Below, piece by piece: positions 16,106-25,237 of a DNA stretch of 64,000 nucleotides. Position 1 is the first letter of the stretch; every line of letters starts with the position of its first letter. The position numbers were made by a program, and so were the translations under genes. The DNA comes from Candidatus Baltobacteraceae bacterium (GTDB lineage Bacteria; Vulcanimicrobiota; Vulcanimicrobiia; Vulcanimicrobiales; Vulcanimicrobiaceae), in assembly GCA_035502855.1 (NCBI GenBank), contig DATJTX010000031.1:124001-188000 (forward strand). The letters are read 5' to 3'. The notes below the pieces were generated by a model. The model did not search any database, was not told where the DNA came from, and saw only the letters and a program-made list of their open reading frames with translations.

Positions 16106-16118
16106 ATTCGAGGGCATC

Positions 16119-16853
16119 ATGCGAATCGGAATCATCGGCCGTGGAACCTTGGGCAGCGCACTCGAGCGAGGCTTCGAGCGTCATCCGCACGTGCGCGCGA
16201 TCGATGGGACCACGCGTGCTTCCTCGGCGCGCAATCGGGACGTCGCGGAGGCGAGCGACGTGGTCGTTGTCTGCGTCAAGCCGCGTGACGCGGCCGAGGT
16301 CTGTACCGGGATCGCGCCGGTCCTGCGCAACGATCAGGTGTTGGTCTCCGCCGTCGCAAGCGTCGATACCGCGGCCCTGCACTGCTGGACCGGCCGCCGT
16401 ACACGCATCGTGCGGGTGATGCCCAACACGCCGGCGCGGGTTACCTCGGCGATGACCGTTCTCGCCCGCACCCACGAAAGCTGCGAAGAAGCGCTCGAAC
16501 AGACGCGCGAGCTTTTCGAGAAGTGCGGCCGTACGCTGGTCCTCGACGAATCGCTGATGGACGCGGTCACCGCGATCAGCGGCTGCGGTCCCGCCTTCAT
16601 CTTCGTTGCAATCGAGGCGCTGATCGACGCCGCGATCGCGCTCGGCATTCCCTACGAACACGCCCGCGTGCTGGTCGCTCAAACCGTGCTTGGTTCCGGG
16701 CGGCTCGTCTTGGAGGGCGACGCGCATCCCGGCGCACTCAAACACGAAGTCACCACGCCTGCCGGCCGCACGATCCGCGGTCTCCTCGAATTGGAAGACG
16801 GCAAACTCCGCGCGACCTTGATGAAAGCCGCAATCGCCGCGGCTCAGCGCTAG
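16119..16853 (+). CDS. proC: Pyrroline-5-carboxylate reductase
   Basis: 244 residues. It catalyses the last step of proline synthesis, reducing pyrroline-5-carboxylate with NAD(P)H. The N-terminal Rossmann motif is GIIGRGTLGSAL, followed by VMPNTPARV, SGCGPAFIFV, and the C-terminal HEVTTPAGRTIRGL. This is slightly short for the family (usually about 260-275) but complete. ATG 16119 has GAGGG 4 bases upstream. Immediately preceded by a terminator and a Pro-rich leader frame, so expression is probably controlled by attenuation. Confidence 0.95.
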   Translation: MRIGIIGRGTLGSALERGFERHPHVRAIDGTTRASSARNRDVAEASDVVVVCVKPRDAAEVCTGIAPVLRNDQVLVSAVASVDTAALHCWTGRRTRIVRVMPNTPARVTSAMTVLARTHESCEEALEQTRELFEKCGRTLVLDESLMDAVTAISGCGPAFIFVAIEALIDAAIALGIPYEHARVLVAQTVLGSGRLVLEGDAHPGALKHEVTTPAGRTIRGLLELEDGKLRATLMKAAIAAAQR

Positions 16854-16977
16854 CGCGAGAGTCCGCTCTGCGTTCGTCGGCGAAGAGGGTGGCACCCAAT
16901 TTGGTTGTCGACATCCTAGGTGCCGCTCGGATCAGCGGCCTGAGGACCTCGGATAAGCGACGGCCAATTGTCCGGCC
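16854..16977. other. Short intergenic stretch before the AlbA-type gene
   Basis: 124 bases without a gene. It contains an inverted repeat GGCACC (16893-16898) / GGTGCC (16919-16924) and a GGCCAATTGTCCGGCC segment just before the ATG at 16978. No convincing promoter or terminator. It may mark the left junction of an acquired gene, because base composition changes immediately downstream. Confidence 0.3.
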
Positions 16978-18384
16978 ATGACCACCGTGGCCCAGATCGA
17001 CCTGTGGCGGCAAGAACCGTCCGAGCATCAGCAGCTCGAATTCAAAGAGGCGAAGAACCAGTACGAGAGGCGAAAGCTATATGAATACTGTGTCGCAATT
17101 GCTAATGAGGGTGGTGGCAAGCTTTTGCTCGGCATTGCGAACGGATCACCGCGAACGGTAGTCGGAACAAAAGCATTCGTAAATTTGGTAAGCATTGCGG
17201 AGGACATTTTTCAAAACGTTGGGTTTCGTGTTGATGTCGAGGAGGTGGGTCATCCTGACGGTCGTGTCCTCGTGTTCCATATTCCCTCGCGAATGCAGGG
17301 CAGCGCATACCACCTCGATGGGAAATATCTAATGCGATCGGGTTCCAGTCTTACCGCGATGTCTGAGGATCGCTTGCGCGCGATTTTCTCCGAAGGTCAA
17401 CCACATTGGGCCGAACAATTCACGCGCCAAGAGCTTACAGCCGAACAGGTAATTACGCTGCTTGACACGCAAACGTTCTTTGAACTGCTCAAGCAGCCAT
17501 ACCCGACCACTCAAGACGCAGTTCTCGAACGACTTGTTGCTGAGCATTTGATCGATGAGAGTGCGTCCGGCTATGCGATCCGTCGGCTCGGAGCGCTACT
17601 CCTCGCCAAACGATTAAGCGAATTTCCTGAGATCGCCAGGCGTGCTCCTCGGGTGATCGTCTACAACGGGATATCTAAGACCGATGTTAGGCTGGATCAG
17701 ACCGGCGAGCGTGGTTATGCAGTTGGGTTTCAGGGGATCGTTGATTTTGTCGTGTCACAGTTGCCGCAAAACGAGATCCTTGAGCAGTCGCTACGGAGGA
17801 AGATTAGACTGTTACCGGACGACGCGGTTCGCGAACTAATCGCCAATGCGCTTATTCATCAGGACCTTACGCTTACAGGCATGTCTCCAATGGTTGAAAT
17901 CTATTCAAATCGCATTGAGATATCGAACCCTGGTATGCCCGTGCTTCCCGTTGAACGTTTCATTGATGGGTACCAGTCGAGGAACGAGCGATTAGCGGAT
18001 CTTATGCGCCGCATGTCAATCTGTGAAGAACGCAGCAGCGGGGTCGACCGAGTCGTTATGGCGGTGGAAATGCATCAGCTTCCAGCTCCGTACTTTGGCG
18101 CCATTCATCAACGGACGCTCGTTACGATCTATGGACCAAGGTCATTTGATGATATGGATCGGGATGATCGGACTCGTGCTTGTTATCAGCACTGCGCTCT
18201 CAAATGGGTCATGTCGGAAAGAATGACGAATCAGTCGTTGCGTGAGCGATTTGGCTTGCCCGACGGTAAGCAGGCGATCGTTTCGCAAATCATAAAAGAT
18301 GCGATTGACGCCAAGCTAATCAAACCGGATGAGAGTGCCGGCGATTCGCGTCGGTACGCCCGCTACCTGCCCATTTGGGCCTGA
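16978..18384 (+). CDS. AlbA_2/Schlafen-type putative DNA-binding regulator with GHKL-like ATPase domain
   Basis: 468 residues. The N-terminal AlbA_2 (Schlafen-like) domain is marked by HQQLEFKEAKN and IANEGGGKLLLGI. The middle contains the HATPase_c_4-type block VRELIANALIHQDL, then VEIYSNRIEISNPG. The C-terminal part looks like a winged helix. Relatives are often annotated as RecG-like or transcriptional regulators and are frequent in mobile islands and defence neighbourhoods. The gene is clearly less GC-rich than its neighbours and stands alone, pointing to horizontal acquisition. Cellular role unknown. Confidence 0.85.
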   Translation: MTTVAQIDLWRQEPSEHQQLEFKEAKNQYERRKLYEYCVAIANEGGGKLLLGIANGSPRTVVGTKAFVNLVSIAEDIFQNVGFRVDVEEVGHPDGRVLVFHIPSRMQGSAYHLDGKYLMRSGSSLTAMSEDRLRAIFSEGQPHWAEQFTRQELTAEQVITLLDTQTFFELLKQPYPTTQDAVLERLVAEHLIDESASGYAIRRLGALLLAKRLSEFPEIARRAPRVIVYNGISKTDVRLDQTGERGYAVGFQGIVDFVVSQLPQNEILEQSLRRKIRLLPDDAVRELIANALIHQDLTLTGMSPMVEIYSNRIEISNPGMPVLPVERFIDGYQSRNERLADLMRRMSICEERSSGVDRVVMAVEMHQLPAPYFGAIHQRTLVTIYGPRSFDDMDRDDRTRACYQHCALKWVMSERMTNQSLRERFGLPDGKQAIVSQIIKDAIDAKLIKPDESAGDSRRYARYLPIWA

Positions 18385-18428
18385 TTTTCATTTAATTGCA
18401 AACCCCGAGCGGTCGTGAAATGGTCCCA

Positions 18429-18459
18429 AAACCCCGTATTTTGTTGGGGTTTCTTATTT
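18429..18459 (+). terminator. Probable terminator after the AlbA-type gene
   Basis: AAACCCC (18429-18435) pairs with GGGGTTT (18446-18452) across a 10-base T-rich loop and is followed by CTTATTT. The T-tract is interrupted, so strength is uncertain. The remaining bases to 18635 hold no gene that I can support. A palindromic GTAGGCCTAC occurs near 18540-18550. Confidence 0.5.
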
Positions 18460-18635
18460 AAAAGCAAAACCGCGGAGGGAAAGGCCCTGGAATGGTGCCG
18501 GCTAGCTGGATACGCGAATGCGAATCGACCGCTAGGCGCGTAGGCCTACGGGCAAAGGTTAGCTCGTTGCGCGTCCACTTTTCCTAGAGCGGGCGATGCT
18601 CGTGAGATCACAGGGCTCACCGTGTCCAACAATGG

Positions 18636-19967
18636 CTAAAATTCGGTTGTGCTGGTGAAGGTGAAGCTGTCGATTTTTGCGGCAGGGACGACGAGTGCGT
18701 AGCTGTACTGTCCGGTGCGCCGCGGTTCGTTCGAGAACTCGACGCTACCGAGCGCGTTCACGATGCTCTGATTGAAGCGCAGGTTGCGCACGCCGCCGGT
18801 GATCTTGCCGCCTTCGATCAGAAAGGTGCCGTCGCGGGTCATGCCGGTGACGATGGCGCGCTTTTGATCGACCGTGCGGATGTACCAAAAACGCGAGATC
18901 AGCAGGCCCCGTTTCGTGTTTGCGATCAGCTCGGCGGTGCTGCGCTCGCCGGGTGCGATCACGATGTTCAGCGGTTGCGGTCCCCATGAGTTGGGCGCCG
19001 GCAGCGCGTGCCCGGTGTTCGCGCGATTCAGTTTTTGCGCGTAATAGCTATCGGTCACGACGTTACGCACGACGCCCGCTTCGACCAGTGTCACACGCGA
19101 CTTCGGTTGGCCTTCGTAATCGAAGGGCATCGAGGGCGCGAGCGGATTCGCGTAGTCGTCGTAGACGGAAACGGTTTGATCGAAATAGGAACGATCGAGT
19201 CCGTCCGAGCAGAACGAGGATCCGTCGCTGAAACTCTGCGCCGAGAAGTGCGCGGCCAGGTAGGTGAAGAGCTCGCCCAGCGCCGGCGGCTGCAGAATCA
19301 CCGTCCAGTTCCCGGGTTCGACTTCGCGGGGTGCAGCGCTGCTGCGGGCGAGTTCGACCGCGCGTTCGCCGAGCGCGTTGCCGTCGAGTTCACGCACGTC
19401 GGTCACATAGTGCTCGGCGAAGCCGGTGGAATCGGGCGCGGTGGCTTTGGCGTTGACCTGCGCGTCGGTTCCGTCGAAGGATGCCAGCGCCCCCGACGAG
19501 TTCGCGATCGTCACGCCGCTGCTCGCGGTCGAGGCATAGCCGGCGCACCAGTAGCCGGCGCCCTCGGCGCGGCGCATGATCGCATCGCACACGGCCGCGC
19601 GCGCGTCCGGCTCGGCGTCTGCCGTCGCCTCGATGTAACAATTCGGCGGAGCCTCGCTCGGGCCGCCCGCGGGCAGCGGGCCGCGCATCTCGTCGCGCGG
19701 CGCGAATGAGGCCATCTCGCACGCGCGCGCAACCAAGGCATCGATCGAGGCCGCGGCCGAATCGTCCGAACTCGCGACGCCGGTGCGTCCGTCGACGATT
19801 GCACGCACCGAGACCGTCACGTCGTCGGCGGCCACGTTTTGGTTCGAGATGCCGCGCGTGAACCGCGTCAGCGCGGTGTCGGCGCTGCTCACGAGCACCT
19901 CGGTCTGATCGGCCCGCGAACGTTCGACCGCGCGACGCGCCAGAGCTTCGCGTTCTCGAGCGGTCAC
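18636..19967 (-). CDS. pmbA: PmbA/TldE-family protein (modulator of DNA gyrase/metalloprotease partner)
   Basis: 443 residues of the TldD/PmbA (U62) family. The subunit lacks the HExxxH metal site, as expected for TldE, and carries family stretches such as SDGSSFCSDGLDRS, MPFDYEGQPKSR and the C-terminal GGVRNLRFNQS. In known systems TldD and TldE form a heterodimeric protease that trims unfolded peptides, for example microcin precursors. Overlaps the tldD stop by 4 bases, so the pair is translationally coupled. Confidence 0.9.
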   Translation of the reverse strand: MTAREREALARRAVERSRADQTEVLVSSADTALTRFTRGISNQNVAADDVTVSVRAIVDGRTGVASSDDSAAASIDALVARACEMASFAPRDEMRGPLPAGGPSEAPPNCYIEATADAEPDARAAVCDAIMRRAEGAGYWCAGYASTASSGVTIANSSGALASFDGTDAQVNAKATAPDSTGFAEHYVTDVRELDGNALGERAVELARSSAAPREVEPGNWTVILQPPALGELFTYLAAHFSAQSFSDGSSFCSDGLDRSYFDQTVSVYDDYANPLAPSMPFDYEGQPKSRVTLVEAGVVRNVVTDSYYAQKLNRANTGHALPAPNSWGPQPLNIVIAPGERSTAELIANTKRGLLISRFWYIRTVDQKRAIVTGMTRDGTFLIEGGKITGGVRNLRFNQSIVNALGSVEFSNEPRRTGQYSYALVVPAAKIDSFTFTSTTEF

Positions 19968-21412
19968 TGGTATCCGACTCCGACGTTCACGTTGCGAAAA
20001 CGTGCGGGCGCGGCGGCCTGCGTGGTTCGACCGGTTTGCATCGGCTCGCCCTTACCGCAGTTCGGCGTGCCCCAAGCATTCCACGACGCGGTATCGGCGA
20101 TCGCGTCGCATGCGTTCCAGAACTGCGGCGTCATGCCCGCGTAGGTCGGATTCTTGACCATGCGTCCGCGCTTTCCGTTTTTGATCTCCCAACCGATTTG
20201 GCAGCCGAATTGGAAGTTCAAACGCCGGTCGTCGATCGACCACGAGCGGTTGCTCTCCATGTAGACACCGTCGCGAACGTCATCGAAGAGCGCATCGAAC
20301 GGAAGATCGCCCGGCAATAGATTCAAATTGCACATGCGGATCATGGGAACGAACTCCCAGCTCTGCGCGCGGACGCAGCCGTTGCTCGTGCGCCCGATGG
20401 CCCGTGCCGTATCGTTGCTCATCTCGTAGCCGCGCAGAATCCCGTCGCGGACGATGTCCGACGTTCCCGACTTCGTGCCCTCGTCGTCGTAACCGCAGGT
20501 CGACATGCCGAAAGGCATCGTGTTGTCGACGACGATCGTGACGAGCGGCGAGCCGTAGCGCAACTCATCGAGCTGCGCGACTTCGAGAAAACTCGTTCCC
20601 GAAAAATTCGCCTCCCAGCCCATCACGCGGTCCAATTCGGCCGGGTGTCCGCACGATTCGTGTATCTGTAATGAGACCTGCGAACCACCCAGGATCACGT
20701 CGAACGTTCCGCTCGGACACTGCGGCGCGGTCAAGAGCGCCGTCGCTTCCTCGCCGATTCGCTGCGCGTTCGCGACGAGCGCGGCTTCTTCGACGATCTC
20801 CCAGCCGCCGCTCTTGTAGAGCCCCACGTCGCCCGGATAGGTGCGGGTCTGCACGTCGCCCTCGCCGACTGCCATCGCCTGCACGCCGCTGCCGGTTTGA
20901 ACGATGATCTGCTCGATCGCCGACCCGATCGTACTGAAGAACGATTTCTCCGTGCGCCACAGATCGAGCCAAGCGCGCGCAACCGCAATTTGCGGCGTTG
21001 CGTGCGCGAGCTTTTCGGCCTCCAGAAGCAGCGCGACGCGCTCACCGAGCGGAACGTCGAGCGGATCGCGGAGCACCGGGGTTTCATACCGATCCGCGTA
21101 CGCGCGCGGTGGAACCGCGCCGAAGGGCTCGCGCGCGATCGCCGCGCTTGCTTTTGCGATCGCGACGGCGCGCGCCGCGGTCCGGTCGATGCCCGCAGCG
21201 GTGAGATCGTTGCTGGCCGCGAAGCCCCACGCGCCGTCAACCAACGCGCGAATGCCGTAGCCGCAGCTGCGGCTGTCGGCTAGACCTGCAACCACGCCGT
21301 TACGCACCTCGATCCGCTCGCTGCGCACGTTTTCGAACCGGATGTCCGCGTAGCGGGCGCCGCGAATGCTCGCCGTGTCAAAGGCTCGGCGCGCAAGGTC
21401 TTCAAAACCCAT
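19964..21412 (-). CDS. tldD: TldD family metalloprotease
   Basis: 482 residues from ATG 21412. The longer upstream frame has no family similarity. The metal-binding HESCGHPAELDR (HExxxH type) identifies the catalytic subunit, and MPFGMSTCGYDDEGT and NLNLLPGD are family blocks. With PmbA encoded directly after it, the expected product is the TldD/E heterodimer. It starts 11 bases after the stop of the phosphodiester glycosidase gene, so transcription may continue from there. Confidence 0.93.
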   Translation of the reverse strand: MGFEDLARRAFDTASIRGARYADIRFENVRSERIEVRNGVVAGLADSRSCGYGIRALVDGAWGFAASNDLTAAGIDRTAARAVAIAKASAAIAREPFGAVPPRAYADRYETPVLRDPLDVPLGERVALLLEAEKLAHATPQIAVARAWLDLWRTEKSFFSTIGSAIEQIIVQTGSGVQAMAVGEGDVQTRTYPGDVGLYKSGGWEIVEEAALVANAQRIGEEATALLTAPQCPSGTFDVILGGSQVSLQIHESCGHPAELDRVMGWEANFSGTSFLEVAQLDELRYGSPLVTIVVDNTMPFGMSTCGYDDEGTKSGTSDIVRDGILRGYEMSNDTARAIGRTSNGCVRAQSWEFVPMIRMCNLNLLPGDLPFDALFDDVRDGVYMESNRSWSIDDRRLNFQFGCQIGWEIKNGKRGRMVKNPTYAGMTPQFWNACDAIADTASWNAWGTPNCGKGEPMQTGRTTQAAAPARFRNVNVGVGYQ

Positions 21413-21423
21413 TGCTGCGGTGG

Positions 21424-23508
21424 TTAGGGTCGATTCGGCCCGGAGCCTGCCACGACGGCGTGAAGATTCTTGACCGTAATCGTGCCTTGGATGGTGGCCG
21501 ACGCGTTCGCGCCGATGACGTAGATTGCCACCAAGCGAGCCGGTTGCGCGAGCCCTTGCGGCAGACGAACGGCGACCTCGCGCCAACCCGGATGGTCCAT
21601 CGGCGCGACCGGCAAGAGCACTTCTTCGTTTATCGCATTGCGCAGCGCGAGCTTGAGCAGCGCACCCTGACCGTCGTCATCGACGTCGAAGGCGATTCCG
21701 ACGCTGCGCGCCGGAAGCGTTACGCCGGTGACCAGATACGCGGCGCGCTCGCCCGGCCCGAGCGCGTATTGCAGTTGCGCGCAATCCTCGCAGCCGGGAA
21801 CGGGCTGCACCGAGCCCTCTCCGCCCTTCGGCTGCGTCATGAACGAAGGCGTCGTCGGCAATGCAACGTCGTGAAAGCCGACCGTCACGTGCGCATTTGC
21901 CAGGTGATCGCCGAGTAATAGAGAGACCAGCGCGTCACTCACGCCGGCCGTCAAAGTGCCGCCGCCGTCGATCGACGCGTTCTGGGCACGCCAGGGGAGT
22001 GTGGCAGGGAGCGCGATCGCATACCCTTGCGCGTCATAGGCGCGCGCTTGCAGCGTGAGCCGTCCGTTCTGCGCGACGCTGGGGTCCTCGGGTAAGATCG
22101 CCACGCGCGCGGGATCGTCGTAGACCCGGATTGGTACGCGCAGCATCATCGCGCCTTCACGCGCAACCAGCGATCCCTCGCCCGACGCCGCGGCGGTGAA
22201 CGTTCCCTGGCGATAGGTGCCGAGCCCAGAGGGCTCGACGCGGACGTCGATCGGAAGCGCGTCGGCGACGACATGGTCGGCGGAGTCGGCCGCAGCGAAA
22301 CGGACGTTGATGCTCGCACCGCGCAGCGCTCGCACCGCGACCGGCTGCACGAGCAGTTGCGTCGCCGGCCCGACCGGCGCCGTATCGTACACGAAGAGGC
22401 CGTCGGCGACCTTACGTTCGTGTCCGTCGGAGGGCGTGTTTACGAGCTGCGCATCGGAATCGGCGGGGATACGCGCCACCAGTTCCGAGGAGCCGCCGCC
22501 GTCGAACGCCATGCCGCGCACCGCGCCGAAGGCGAGCATCAATGCCGCGAATTCCGGGCGCGTAATACCGACCGAGAGTTCGGGCTGACGCCCGTCGACT
22601 TCCAGCAAGTAGAGCGTTCCGTCGGCGCCGATCGCGGCGCCGCTGCACGGAATCGGTCGATCGAATTCACCGCCGCTGGGCCCGTTGGGATCGTCGACCC
22701 ATGCGCCGTTATCGAGGATCAGCGGACCGCCTCCCACCGCAGCGACCAGATCGCCGAGTGCGACCGGAGAGAGATCGCCATGGGCCGCGATCGTATCGCC
22801 GACGTTGGGGACGCCCGCGGCCGCGTACGCGTTCATTCCGATCGCGACATAGTAGCCCGGCGGTTGACGTACCGTGTTGTCGGGAACGGTGGTGACGCGG
22901 TAGGTTGCGAACGGCGGGGTGCCGTCGGTCGGATCGAGCGCGACCAGCGTCAGATCGTCGTTCGGCGGCACCGGTCCGAACGCGGGCGTGAGCAGCGAGA
23001 CGCCTCCGCCCGGGGGCGGAAACTCGTTGACGGCGTCGAGCGTTACGGTGCGGTCGGCCAATTGCAGCGTTCCCGCAAACTCGACTTGCGAAATTTGTGG
23101 GGTTCCGTCTTGCGTAACGAGCAGGGCGTAGCGCCGGTCGGGCGTTCGCAGCAGCTCGTCGTCGTGCACGACGACGTTGGTCGGCGCGTTCGTATTCCCG
23201 ATGTCGAAGTAGTCGCCGTTGATTCCGGCGATCGCGCCGGTGCGCTGCGCCATCGACGAGACCGTCTCCCCCGGCGAGGTGAGCGCGTCATCGGCGAGCA
23301 CCGTATTGAGTTCGATGCCGGGAGCATGCGGAGCAACCGCGATCACGTGCACGACGATCGGTCCTTCGCCGGTGACCAAATCGTATTCGCCGTATTCGAC
23401 TCCCGGCGCGATCGTCTCGATCGTCGGTGCGTCGAATGCGACGGGCGGAAAGGGAGGGCCCAGATCGAGATGCGCGGGTAAAAGCGCGAGGAGAAGGGCT
23501 ACCAGCAT
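21424..23508 (-). CDS. Phosphodiester glycosidase (NAGPA) domain exoprotein
   Basis: 694 residues with a short signal peptide (LLLALLPAHLDLG). The first about 380 residues match the NAGPA/DUF2233 fold, in which AGINGDYFD, AVGGGPLIL and the strong AFDGGGSSELVAR block are characteristic. The rest is beta-sandwich, including an Ig-like segment near 380-520 and a jelly-roll-like end. It probably cleaves a sugar-phosphodiester on the cell surface or in secreted glycans. It overlaps the beta-propeller gene upstream by one base. CxxC (CEDC) occurs in the last domain. Confidence 0.82.
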   Translation of the reverse strand: MLVALLLALLPAHLDLGPPFPPVAFDAPTIETIAPGVEYGEYDLVTGEGPIVVHVIAVAPHAPGIELNTVLADDALTSPGETVSSMAQRTGAIAGINGDYFDIGNTNAPTNVVVHDDELLRTPDRRYALLVTQDGTPQISQVEFAGTLQLADRTVTLDAVNEFPPPGGGVSLLTPAFGPVPPNDDLTLVALDPTDGTPPFATYRVTTVPDNTVRQPPGYYVAIGMNAYAAAGVPNVGDTIAAHGDLSPVALGDLVAAVGGGPLILDNGAWVDDPNGPSGGEFDRPIPCSGAAIGADGTLYLLEVDGRQPELSVGITRPEFAALMLAFGAVRGMAFDGGGSSELVARIPADSDAQLVNTPSDGHERKVADGLFVYDTAPVGPATQLLVQPVAVRALRGASINVRFAAADSADHVVADALPIDVRVEPSGLGTYRQGTFTAAASGEGSLVAREGAMMLRVPIRVYDDPARVAILPEDPSVAQNGRLTLQARAYDAQGYAIALPATLPWRAQNASIDGGGTLTAGVSDALVSLLLGDHLANAHVTVGFHDVALPTTPSFMTQPKGGEGSVQPVPGCEDCAQLQYALGPGERAAYLVTGVTLPARSVGIAFDVDDDGQGALLKLALRNAINEEVLLPVAPMDHPGWREVAVRLPQGLAQPARLVAIYVIGANASATIQGTITVKNLHAVVAGSGPNRP

Positions 23509-24743
23509 TATCCGTTATGCGCTGCTCCGTACCAGACCGCCACGGCGAGCGGATAGCCCCCGGTCGCAAAGGGAGCCCCGGCGGTGCGCCGCAGCGTGGC
23601 CGTGTTAAAGACGTCGACGCGATCGCTGCGCGCGCACGGGACGAACAGCAGCCCGCGCTCGAGCGACGGTTTCCACGGAGTTTCGCACGTCTTGAGCGGC
23701 GCGTGGACGGCACGCAGCGTGCGCGCATCGAGCACGTAGATCGAATCGGCTCCCTCGTCGGTCACGTAAAGGCGATCGTGCGCCCCATCGTATGCGATAC
23801 CGATCGGAAAACCGAGCCGCGTGCTGTGTGCGACTTCGCGCGCGGCATTGCCCGCGACATCGTACGCGACGACGCTGCCGGCTGCAGCGAACGGAGAACT
23901 CAGGCTCTCGTTCGAGACGGCGAAGAGCCGTGATCCGTCGCGCGAGAGTGCGAGCGAGAAGACGCGATCGACGGCATGGAAGCGCCGCAACTCGACCATC
24001 GTGCGCGCATCGACGATCGAAATGGTGCCGTCATTCACGTTGGCGACGTAGACGCGCTGGCGCGCGGGATCGATCGCAAGTCCCTCGGCGGTAAGCCCGA
24101 GTACCCGCTGCGAAACGATTCCGTCGGCGGAGATTCGCGTGAGCGCCCCGGCGCCGCCGACGTCACGGTTCGTGACGAAGAGCGCTCCGCTGCGCGCGTC
24201 GAATGCGACTTCATCGCCGAACGGAACGCCGTCATAGCGCCGCACCGCCCATGGATCGAGATCGGCAATCGTCGCGCTCGTTCCCTCGGTCGCAGCCGTG
24301 CCGAGCCTCCCGTGCTCGTCGATGGCGACGTCGCCCGGCGCGCCGTCGATGCCGAGCGCCGAACGCGCGCGATACGGCGGCGTTGCATCGTGCAGGATGA
24401 TGCCGTCGTCGTAGCTCGCGACCGCGATGAACGGCCGGCTGGGATCGGGGGTGGGCGCGACCTCGAGCGTTTGTACGGCCAGCCCGTGCACGCTCGCCGC
24501 GATGAGCGTGCTCGCGTCGCCGCCGGCCCCGACACGATAGCGGTCGCCGTTGATCGCGCCGCTCCCGTTGACGAAGAGTCCGTAGGGTCCGTCGAACCCG
24601 TTCACCCGAATCGGAATCGTACTTCCCGGCAAGTACGCAAGCGCAGCGACGGCGATCGAGCCGGTGGCGCGCGTCGTGACCGCCGGGCGGGGAGCGGCGG
24701 CGCTTACGAGCGCAGCGAGAAGGAGGGCGCCCCAGGTTTTCAA
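23508..24743 (-). CDS. Secreted YVTN-type beta-propeller protein
   Basis: 411 residues, with a signal peptide ending near AAPRPA. Repeated blades are recognisable from motifs such as RVYVANVNDGTISIVDARTM, RLYVTDEGADSIYVLDARTL and RVDVFNTATL, typical of YVTN/NHL propellers with about seven blades. Such proteins usually bind partners at the surface; no enzyme signature. It ends one base into the glycosidase gene and begins in a 4-base overlap with the DUF4337 gene, so all three are one operon. Confidence 0.82.
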   Translation of the reverse strand: MKTWGALLLAALVSAAAPRPAVTTRATGSIAVAALAYLPGSTIPIRVNGFDGPYGLFVNGSGAINGDRYRVGAGGDASTLIAASVHGLAVQTLEVAPTPDPSRPFIAVASYDDGIILHDATPPYRARSALGIDGAPGDVAIDEHGRLGTAATEGTSATIADLDPWAVRRYDGVPFGDEVAFDARSGALFVTNRDVGGAGALTRISADGIVSQRVLGLTAEGLAIDPARQRVYVANVNDGTISIVDARTMVELRRFHAVDRVFSLALSRDGSRLFAVSNESLSSPFAAAGSVVAYDVAGNAAREVAHSTRLGFPIGIAYDGAHDRLYVTDEGADSIYVLDARTLRAVHAPLKTCETPWKPSLERGLLFVPCARSDRVDVFNTATLRRTAGAPFATGGYPLAVAVWYGAAHNG

Positions 24744-25237
24744 TGCGCTTGCAGATATCCGACGACGCCGAGCACGAGGCCGATCGCCGTGAGCGCCGCA
24801 CCGGCGTAAAGGATCATTCGCGAATCGGTCAGTGCGGCGATCGACGCAAAGGCGATCGATATCTCGAAAAGGGTGGTTGCGATTTCAAGCGTTTCGAACG
24901 ACGTCAGATAGGATTCGGAATGCTTTTGTTCGTCTTCCGCCTGCGTCTCGAGCGCCTTTGCCTGCGCGTAGATCGCGAGAGAGGTCCGCTGTTCTTCCGC
25001 CACACCGCTAGGCCGATTGAGCGCCTGGTAGAGCGTGACCTTCAATTGTTTGGTTTGATAATAGCCGTATTGATCGGAGGCTTTCACGGTCGCGAGCACG
25101 GCGTCGTTGCGCAACGAAAGCGCCTGAATCGAGCGATGATGGGCGAAGAGCGTACCCAGTGCCGCAAGAACGGCGACGATCGCGGTGAAGAACGGAACGA
25201 AACGATCGTGCGACGGAGCGGCGGCGTGCGCGCTCAC
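24740..25237 (-). CDS. DUF4337-like membrane protein
   Basis: 165 residues. An N-terminal helix (FFTAIVAVLAALGTLF), a central helical segment containing KASDQYGYYQTKQLK, and two C-terminal helices (ISIAFASIAAL, ILYAGAALTAIGLVLGVVGYL) match the DUF4337 pattern of two or three membrane spans with a coiled segment on one side. Function of the family is unknown. It overlaps both neighbours by 4 bases. Confidence 0.75.
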   Translation of the reverse strand: MSAHAAAPSHDRFVPFFTAIVAVLAALGTLFAHHRSIQALSLRNDAVLATVKASDQYGYYQTKQLKVTLYQALNRPSGVAEEQRTSLAIYAQAKALETQAEDEQKHSESYLTSFETLEIATTLFEISIAFASIAALTDSRMILYAGAALTAIGLVLGVVGYLQAH

